The notes below the pieces were generated by a model. The model was not told the origin of the DNA, ran no database searches, and saw only the letters and a list, made by a program, of their open reading frames with translations. The position numbers were made by a program, and so were the translations under genes. A stretch of DNA of 10,982 nucleotides, taken from positions 1-10,982 of the forward strand of contig DAHUYY010000044.1 in NCBI GenBank assembly GCA_027306845.1, given 5' to 3'. This DNA is from Vulcanimicrobiota bacterium. Its GTDB lineage: Bacteria; Vulcanimicrobiota; Vulcanimicrobiia; Vulcanimicrobiales; Vulcanimicrobiaceae. Numbering within the stretch: position 1 is the first letter of the stretch; each line of letters opens with the position of its first letter. Shown here in pieces: positions 5,568-10,982 of this stretch.

Positions 5568-6793
5568 AAGATGTCAAATTCCGGCATGGCAGCGACAAAC
5601 CGGCCTCCCCAGTCGCGGACGAACGCATTTTGAGCGACCACTTCGTCGCGCAGATTCCATGGAAGAATCAGGATGTAGTCCGGCTTCGTTTCCTTATAAC
5701 GGCTCGTCTCGAAGACCGGCACGCGGGACCCGGGCAGCAACGTTCCCACCTTGGCCGGATTGCGATCGACCGTGTATTGCAACAGGTCCGTGCCGACCCC
5801 GCAGTAATTCAAAAGCGTGTTCCCTTTGGCGGGCGCGCCGTAACCTGCCACGCTCTTGTTCTGCTCTGCCGCATCCAGCAAAAACCGCAGCACCCGGCGC
5901 TTACGAGCCGCCACCTTCGCCGGGAACGCACGATACACGTCGATCGACGTGATACCGAAATCCCGTTCTCGGCGCCTGAAATCCCCGATTGCCGCAGACT
6001 CCTGGAACGCTCCCTCGTGGCCGATCCACACGCGCAGCGATCCACCGTGAGTCGAGAGTTCCTCGACGTCGTATGCGGCTAGTTCGTGCGCCTCGAGGAC
6101 GCCCTCTAACGAATGCAGCGAATAATACGAAAAATGCTCGTGATAGATGGTATCGAACTCGACGCCTTCGATCAGCCGCATGAGGTGGGGGAACTCGACC
6201 GTCAGGGATCCCCGCTCGGCTAGGAGCGCGGCGAGACCGCCGAAAAAATCGTGGACGTCCGGCACGTGCGCGATCACGTTGTTCGCGATCACCAGGTCCG
6301 CCCCACCGTGGCGCCCGCGCAATTCGCCGCCGGTCGCTTCGCCCAGGAAGACGTTTTCGGTTACGATGCCGCGGCCGCGCGCTACCGCGGCTACGTTCGC
6401 CGCCGGCTCGACGCCGACGACGGGGATGCCCGCATCGACAAAATACTGCAAGAGATAGCCGTCGTTGCTGGCCGCTTCCACCACCAGCGACTCTTTCGTC
6501 AGGCCCAGACGATCGATCGCCGTCTCCGCGTAGTTCCGGCTATGCGCCAACCACGAGTCCGAGTACGACGAGAAATACGCATATTCGGAGAAAATGTGTT
6601 CGCGCGACTGGACCGCTTCTAATTGCACGAGAAAGCAGCGTTCGCACACGTACGCATGGAGCGGATACGTCGGTTCCATCGCGCGCGCGCGATCCGCGGC
6701 GATATAGGAATTTGAGAGCGGCGACGAACCGAGGTCTGCGAACGTCACCGAGAGCGGAGCGCCGCACGAGCGGCAGTTTAACTCGCCGTTCAT
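5564..6793 (-). CDS. SAM-dependent sugar C-methyltransferase (TcaB9/NovU/TylCIII family)
   Basis: The 409-residue protein has all three parts of the sugar C-methyltransferase family. These are an N-terminal zinc site (Cys7, Cys10, Cys50, Cys53), a central SAM-binding Rossmann domain beginning with VVEAASNDGYLLQYF (104-118), and a C-terminal domain including VAGYGAPAKGNTLLNY (315-330). His176 and the Y-H-E-H motif (217-220) correspond to the catalytic His181, Tyr222, Glu224 and His225 of TcaB9. The family methylates a carbon next to the 4-keto group (C3 or C5) of a nucleotide-linked deoxy sugar. Here the likely substrate is CDP-4-keto-6-deoxyhexose. The ATG at 6793 overlaps the rfbG stop (ATGA); longer upstream starts would add 25 residues lacking family similarity and overlap rfbG further. 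The epimerase gene follows with a 4-base overlap. Confidence 0.92.
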   Translation of the reverse strand: MNGELNCRSCGAPLSVTFADLGSSPLSNSYIAADRARAMEPTYPLHAYVCERCFLVQLEAVQSREHIFSEYAYFSSYSDSWLAHSRNYAETAIDRLGLTKESLVVEAASNDGYLLQYFVDAGIPVVGVEPAANVAAVARGRGIVTENVFLGEATGGELRGRHGGADLVIANNVIAHVPDVHDFFGGLAALLAERGSLTVEFPHLMRLIEGVEFDTIYHEHFSYYSLHSLEGVLEAHELAAYDVEELSTHGGSLRVWIGHEGAFQESAAIGDFRRRERDFGITSIDVYRAFPAKVAARKRRVLRFLLDAAEQNKSVAGYGAPAKGNTLLNYCGVGTDLLQYTVDRNPAKVGTLLPGSRVPVFETSRYKETKPDYILILPWNLRDEVVAQNAFVRDWGGRFVAAMPEFDIF

Positions 6794-7857
6794 GCCTCGA
6801 AGTACCCCCGAATCTGTTCGATCGTCAGGTCGCGCATATCGGCCCCCTTGTCCCACTCGCGATACCACTCGGCAGTCCGGCGGATCGCCTGTTCGTCACT
6901 CATTCGATTGCGCCAGCCCAGGCGGTTTCGGGATTTGGCGGAGTCGAGTAACAACAAATGCGCCTCGTGCGGCTGATGATGATGGCGGACGACGTTTACC
7001 GTTGTATCGGAACCCATTTCAGCGAGCAGCCGCGAAGCCATTTCGCCCACCGTTATCTGTTGCATCGCCGCCGGCCCAAAATTCCACGCCTCGCTAAAAC
7101 CCCGTGGGTCCTCGGCTGCGCGCCGGGCAAGGAGCAAGTATCCCGAAAGCGGTTCTAAGACGTGCTGCCATGGACGAACGGCGGTCGGGTTTCTCAATTC
7201 CAACTCGCTGCCGTTGCGAACCGCCCGCACGAGATCGGGGACGAGACGCTTGTGCGACCAATCGCCCCCGCCGATCACGTTCCCCGCCCGAGCCGAGGCA
7301 ATCGCGGTTCCCGAAGAAAAAAACGAACGTCGATAGGCATGAACGACCAATTCCGCGGCGCCTTTGCTACTGCTGTACGGGTCGTCTCCGCCCATGCGCT
7401 CGATTTCGCGATAGCCCCAGATCCATTCGCGGTTCTCGTAGCACTTATCGCTACTGACCACCACAACCGCACGCAACGCGTCGCAGGCCCTGGCGGCCTC
7501 GAGCACGTTGACGGTTCCCATGACGTTGGTTGCATAGGTTCCCACCGGGTCCGCGTAGCCGTCGGCCACCAACGCTTGTGCCGCGAGATGAAAGAGATAC
7601 TCCGGCTCCGCGGTCCGGATGACCCGGCGTAGCGATTCGAGGTCCCGAACATCTCCAACGTGTGAATCGATTTCGCGTTCCAACCCGAGCAGCGTAAAAA
7701 GATTCGGCTCCGTAGCCGGCTCCAGAGCAAAGCCGGTCACGCGCGCCCCGGCCTCCAAGAGAATGGCGCTTAGCCAAGCGCCCTTAAAGCCCGTGTGCCC
7801 AGTTATCAGTACGTGCCGGCCCCGCCAAAACTGCGCATCTATGGTCACGCCGATCAT
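6790..7857 (-). CDS. rfbG: CDP-glucose 4,6-dehydratase
   Basis: The enzyme converts CDP-glucose to CDP-4-keto-6-deoxyglucose with tightly bound NAD, in the cytoplasm. The 355-residue length and motifs are those of RfbG/DdhB: GHTGFKG (20-26), LAAQALV (91-97), ATNVMGTVNVLEA (109-121), SSDKCYENREW (135-145), the catalytic YSSSK (161-165) and ARAGNVIGGGDW (189-200). It opens a minus-strand operon with the C-methyltransferase and epimerase, each junction overlapping by 4 bases, so the three steps are probably made in step. I chose the ATG at 7857; a GTG at 7848 would remove three residues and lies about 9 bases after a GGA. No good Shine-Dalgarno sequence precedes the ATG. The CDP-glucose must come from RfbF, encoded on the other strand 4.3 kb away. 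Confidence 0.96.
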   Translation of the reverse strand: MIGVTIDAQFWRGRHVLITGHTGFKGAWLSAILLEAGARVTGFALEPATEPNLFTLLGLEREIDSHVGDVRDLESLRRVIRTAEPEYLFHLAAQALVADGYADPVGTYATNVMGTVNVLEAARACDALRAVVVVSSDKCYENREWIWGYREIERMGGDDPYSSSKGAAELVVHAYRRSFFSSGTAIASARAGNVIGGGDWSHKRLVPDLVRAVRNGSELELRNPTAVRPWQHVLEPLSGYLLLARRAAEDPRGFSEAWNFGPAAMQQITVGEMASRLLAEMGSDTTVNVVRHHHQPHEAHLLLLDSAKSRNRLGWRNRMSDEQAIRRTAEWYREWDKGADMRDLTIEQIRGYFEA

Positions 7858-7904
7858 TCCAACAAGGGGGCGGATAAGCCCTTTCCAAGGCCGAATCGAC
7901 CGTC
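7858..7904. promoter_or_regulatory. Short divergent intergenic region between rfbG and the glycosyltransferase gene
   Basis: Only 47 bases separate the two start codons, so the two promoters must overlap each other or lie inside the opposite gene. A TTGGAA on the minus strand (7889-7884) is -35-like but lacks a -10 at usual spacing. An imperfect inverted repeat (AAGGG 7864-7868 with CCCTT 7879-7883) is present. I assign no promoter. Confidence 0.3.
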
Positions 7905-10826
7905 ATGGACGAGGCCCGCGTATCCGTTAGCATTATCGTTACGTCGTTCAACTATGCGACGTACCTTCCGCGGGCCCTAGAGAGCGCGATCGGTCAATCG
8001 GTCCCGGGTATGGAAATCGTCGTCGTCGATAACGCATCCGAAGACGACTCGTGGTCGATCGTCGAGGATACCGCAGCTCGCGACGCCCGTATCCGTCCGT
8101 TTCGAAACGAACGCAACCTCGGGATGATCGGGAACCACGTTCGCGCGTTGGAGCACGCTCGCGGCGAACGCGTGCTCTTTCTCTCCGCCGACGATTATCT
8201 GTTGCCCGGGCACGTCGCGCGCCTGGTTTCCGCCCATCGGGAACACCCCGAGATCGACTACATCTTCACGTCATACGTCAAGGTGGACGAGCACGAACGT
8301 TTCCTGCAGTTTTTCGGCCATCCCGGCCACTTGCGGAGTTCGTATTTTGGTGGCCGCAACGAATTTGCCGACTTGCTCACCTACGACTGTTACATGTGTT
8401 TCCCGACGACGCTGTTCCGGCGCGAGGAATTGCTGGAGCATGGCGGATTTCGCACGGAGCTCACGGCCGGCGACCTCGACACCTACCTAAGGCTGGCGTC
8501 GCGCGGCTCCCGTTTCGCGTTCCTCGATACCGCCGGCGTAGCCGTTCGCCTCCACGCTTTGGAGATCACGGGGGAAGAGCGCTACGTCGCAACCGGACGG
8601 CAGTTGCTCGATCACATCTTTTTACTCGAGCAATACCTGAACGACGCGAACGAACCGCTCGTCACGGGGCGAGAGCGAGGAATCGCGCGACTGCTGGAGG
8701 CCAAGATCAACAACCTCCGGGCGTATCCCAAGGTCGCGGCGGAGATCCTCCCCGGCGCGCAGCCGCGCATCGACGACGTCGTGGCGCGGCTCAATCGCAC
8801 GCGCGCCCGTCAACACGCTCTCCCGAAGGCACGGAAGGCCGCAATAAGTGTGGTCTTGGTGTGCGGCAACCAGACGGAGCGAGCGCTCGAAGCGATCGAC
8901 ATGGTCGCAGCCCAACAATACGAGCATCTCGAGCTGGTAATCGTCTCGGGCTCATCCGAGGACACCCTCCCACTCTTACTCGATCGAGCGCGCTCGCTAA
9001 ATGTAAAAGCGCTCCATAGCGCGCGTCCGTTGAGCGATGCGGCCCGCTACAACGACGGCCTCCGCTTGACGACGGGCGAAATCGTCACGTATCTCGAGCC
9101 TCGCGTACGCTGGCCCGACGGCCATTTAGATCGGATCTCAAGGTTCGTCACCGAGCAACCGGTCGACGTGCTGATCGTTCCCGCCGATCTCGTCGTCGGG
9201 CGCCGCAACGCCAACACGTCGGAATCGACGGAGGTAGCCTATTTTCAGGGCTTCGCCGGTACGCCTGTGGCGCCGACCACCATCCATGTCGGAGAGGGTA
9301 TCCCGCTGCACGCGATCGCCCATCGTCGCATTCTACTGGATACGATCGGTGTCTTCGAAGAACGCCTGCCGGTGCTCGCCGATATCGACTTCGTGCAACG
9401 CCTCCTGGCCACCGGACGAATCGCCACGGACGATCGCCTCCCGATCCACGTCCACCGCCGGACGGATGATTCGCATCCGGCATTCGACGATCCGAACGCG
9501 TACATCGCGACGTTGCAAGCGCTCTATCGCGCGCGGCCGGCAGACGCGCCGCTCGCGGCGCTCAGGGAGGCGCACGTCGCTCGCGTGCATGCCGAACTCG
9601 TACGAGCGGCGAACTTGCGAAACCCCGGCTCGGCTTTGGCATTTGCTTTCACCGCGCGCGGCCCGTTGCCGCAAAAGAGCCGCGAACCGCGGAAGCGCCA
9701 AAGAGTACTCGTCATCGACGATCGGGTGCCCTATAACGCCCTCGGCCGCGGTTACCCGCGCGCGCGAAAAATCATCGAGGATCTGCGCGATGCGGGCCAC
9801 GAAGTAATCTTCTACCCGATGCTTTCGTTGTACGACGAGCCACCGCTAACGGGGGGAATCGACGGCGTCGAGATCCTCTATGGGCGCGGGAGAGAGCTTT
9901 TGGCGGCGACGCTCTCCGCGATGTTGCCCGGCGTCGATACGCTTTGGGTGAGCCGGCCACATAATATGGCGGACGTGAAGGCCGCGCTCGGGGCGCTCCC
10001 GCCCACGCGCCAGTGGGCCTGCATCTACGACGCCGAGGCCGTCTACGCCGTTCGCGAGGCTACGGAAGCGGCCTTAAGCGCCACTCCGCTGGAGCCCGGC
10101 GCGTACGCGAAAAAGCTGGAGCGCGAACTCTCGCTCACCGATGGTTGCGATGCCGTAGTGGCCGTTTCCGCCGGCGAGCGCGACCTCATCGCCCAACGCT
10201 TTTCGGGGCCCATCGACGTGCTTTCGTTTTCGATCGCGCCGGATCCGACGCCGAAGCCGTTTTCGCAGCGCGACGGTCTGCTGTTCGTGGGCGCGATCGA
10301 GGCCGGAAGTCCGAATGAGGACGCGCTGCTATGGTTTGCCGATAACGTCGCCCCCGAGGTGGAGCGGGAACTTGGAGCGCGCGCGCGACACGCCGGCGTA
10401 GCCGCCTCACCGCAGCTCGCCGAGCGCGGGGGCCGCATCGACTTTCTCGGGATCGTGCCCGATCTGCGAGAGGTGTACGGAAACGCGCGGATATTTATCG
10501 CGCCGACCCGCTTTGCCGCCGGCTTGCCGCAGAAAGTCTACGAAGCGGCGGCCAATGGCCTGCCCGTCATCGGGACGCCGCTGCTCGCGCGGCAACTGGG
10601 CTGGGAGAACGAGCGCGATATGCTCGTTGCCGACTCCGCACAGGAGTGGATCGCCGCCGTGCGACGGCTGTACGGGGATGCCACGCTCTGGGAATCGCTA
10701 CGCGAAGGTGCGCTCGAGCGGGTACGCCGGGAGGTCGATCCCAGCGTCTTCAAGGAGCGCGCGGTCGGACTCCTACGGCGAACGTCGCTCGCACGCCACG
10801 CGCTCGGCGGGGCATCAATCGCTTAA
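7905..10826 (+). CDS. Three-domain glycosyltransferase (GT2, degenerate GT2, GT4)
   Basis: At 973 residues this is about three times a single glycosyltransferase. Residues 6-215 form a GT2 (GT-A) domain starting SVSIIVTSFN, with VVVDNASEDDS (39-49) and the metal-binding SADDY (94-98). Residues 312-520 form a second GT2-like fold starting AAISVVLVCGN, with LVIVSGSSEDT (344-354). Its DXD position reads YLEPR (396-400), so it probably lacks GT-A catalysis. Residues 599-960 resemble a GT4 (GT-B) domain starting RVLVIDDRVP. It has FLGIVPDL (847-854) and LPQKVYEAAANGLPVIG (874-890), which contains Glu880; the earlier Glu of the EX7E motif is absent (Ala872). No signal peptide or membrane segment is apparent, so it is likely cytoplasmic. 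It probably adds two sugars of the polysaccharide repeat; donors are unknown. The ribosome site is weak (AAGG, 14 bases upstream). Confidence 0.9.
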   Translation: MDEARVSVSIIVTSFNYATYLPRALESAIGQSVPGMEIVVVDNASEDDSWSIVEDTAARDARIRPFRNERNLGMIGNHVRALEHARGERVLFLSADDYLLPGHVARLVSAHREHPEIDYIFTSYVKVDEHERFLQFFGHPGHLRSSYFGGRNEFADLLTYDCYMCFPTTLFRREELLEHGGFRTELTAGDLDTYLRLASRGSRFAFLDTAGVAVRLHALEITGEERYVATGRQLLDHIFLLEQYLNDANEPLVTGRERGIARLLEAKINNLRAYPKVAAEILPGAQPRIDDVVARLNRTRARQHALPKARKAAISVVLVCGNQTERALEAIDMVAAQQYEHLELVIVSGSSEDTLPLLLDRARSLNVKALHSARPLSDAARYNDGLRLTTGEIVTYLEPRVRWPDGHLDRISRFVTEQPVDVLIVPADLVVGRRNANTSESTEVAYFQGFAGTPVAPTTIHVGEGIPLHAIAHRRILLDTIGVFEERLPVLADIDFVQRLLATGRIATDDRLPIHVHRRTDDSHPAFDDPNAYIATLQALYRARPADAPLAALREAHVARVHAELVRAANLRNPGSALAFAFTARGPLPQKSREPRKRQRVLVIDDRVPYNALGRGYPRARKIIEDLRDAGHEVIFYPMLSLYDEPPLTGGIDGVEILYGRGRELLAATLSAMLPGVDTLWVSRPHNMADVKAALGALPPTRQWACIYDAEAVYAVREATEAALSATPLEPGAYAKKLERELSLTDGCDAVVAVSAGERDLIAQRFSGPIDVLSFSIAPDPTPKPFSQRDGLLFVGAIEAGSPNEDALLWFADNVAPEVERELGARARHAGVAASPQLAERGGRIDFLGIVPDLREVYGNARIFIAPTRFAAGLPQKVYEAAANGLPVIGTPLLARQLGWENERDMLVADSAQEWIAAVRRLYGDATLWESLREGALERVRREVDPSVFKERAVGLLRRTSLARHALGGASIA

Positions 10827-10846
10827 ACGAGAATGCTCGGCAATTG

Positions 10847-10982
10847 ATGGCGCATTACTACCGGTTCTTTGGGCTTGAACGCGACCCGTTCTTAGATACC
10901 GCGGATCCCTATTTTTATTGCGAACTGGGCGCCTTGCGTAAGGCCAAGGAGCGCCTCACGGAGTCGGTGGACGCCTCGCGCG
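10847..10982 (+). CDS. N-terminus of an ExeA/GspA-like AAA+ ATPase (partial)
   Basis: Forty-five codons are visible before the window ends. The start MAHYYRFFGLERDPF, followed by TADPYFYCELGALRKAKERL, matches the short N-terminal region of the ExeA/GspA-like ATPases (general form M-x-FFGL-x-PF-x-P-D-P-x-FFY), which also includes ATPases tied to exosortase and exopolysaccharide loci. In those proteins a Walker A motif follows at about residues 45-55, just outside the window. The gene begins 20 bases after the glycosyltransferase stop on the same strand, so the two may be co-transcribed. A TTG lies directly before the chosen ATG and would add one residue. An ATG at 10833 is followed at once by a stop. 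The ribosome site is weak. Confidence 0.65.
   Translation, partial: MAHYYRFFGLERDPFLDTADPYFYCELGALRKAKERLTESVDASR

Noticed and set aside
6794..6868. A longer methyltransferase start adding 25 residues
   Set aside because: The extra residues lack family similarity and overlap the end of rfbG; the ATG at 6793 gives the zinc-site N-terminus and an ATGA junction seen at other junctions in the window.
7858..7904. A rho-independent terminator suggested by the AAGGG/CCCTT repeat
   Set aside because: The region lies between two divergent start codons, the stem is imperfect and there is no T tract.

Overview
The window is a compact stretch of a surface-polysaccharide (O-antigen, capsule or exopolysaccharide type) locus from a GC-rich bacterium. 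It holds ten complete protein genes, the first 45 codons of an eleventh at the right edge, and a probable start of a further gene at the left edge. I saw no rRNA, tRNA, CRISPR array, insertion sequence or phage gene. The host cannot be named from this DNA. The GC-rich codon use, sugar-nucleotide genes and a GspA/ExeA-type ATPase would fit many uncultured soil lineages; Eremiobacterota-like bacteria are only a guess.

Layout, left to right. Positions 1-1595 (minus): a sedoheptulose-7-phosphate-isomerase-like SIS protein translationally coupled (ATGA overlap) to an extended SDR sugar-nucleotide epimerase, which itself seems coupled (GTGA overlap) to a gene just beyond the edge. 1679-2452 (plus): glucose-1-phosphate cytidylyltransferase (rfbF). 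2449-3090 (minus): a NeuD/PglD-type sugar acetyltransferase. 3202-5023 (plus): a PLP-dependent sugar aminotransferase, apparently read through a T7 homopolymer into the next gene, followed by a CysE-like hexapeptide acetyltransferase. 5025-7857 (minus): a tightly overlapping three-gene operon of CDP-glucose 4,6-dehydratase (rfbG), a sugar C-methyltransferase and an RmlC-type 3,5-epimerase. 7905-10826 (plus): a 973-residue glycosyltransferase with three predicted domains (GT2, degenerate GT2, GT4). 10847 onward (plus): the N-terminus of an ExeA/GspA-like ATPase.

Working model (inference). RfbF makes CDP-glucose and RfbG makes CDP-4-keto-6-deoxyglucose. The RmlC-like enzyme epimerises carbons next to the 4-keto group, the C-methyltransferase adds a methyl branch beside that keto group, the aminotransferase converts the keto group to an amine, and one of the two left-handed beta-helix acetyltransferases N-acylates it. 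The expected product is a CDP-linked branched-chain (C-methyl) amino-6-deoxyhexose, transferred by the large glycosyltransferase or by enzymes outside the window. No 3-dehydratase (RfbH), 2,3-dehydratase or dedicated 4-ketoreductase is present here. The SIS plus SDR pair may serve a separate heptose or hexose precursor.

The most notable points are the predicted pathway itself, the three-domain glycosyltransferase with one domain that has lost its DXD motif, the probable frameshift at T7 in the aminotransferase, the Glu-to-Asp change at the GmhA catalytic position of the SIS protein, and the many strand switches with convergent genes that overlap or nearly touch. I found no clearly new class of system.
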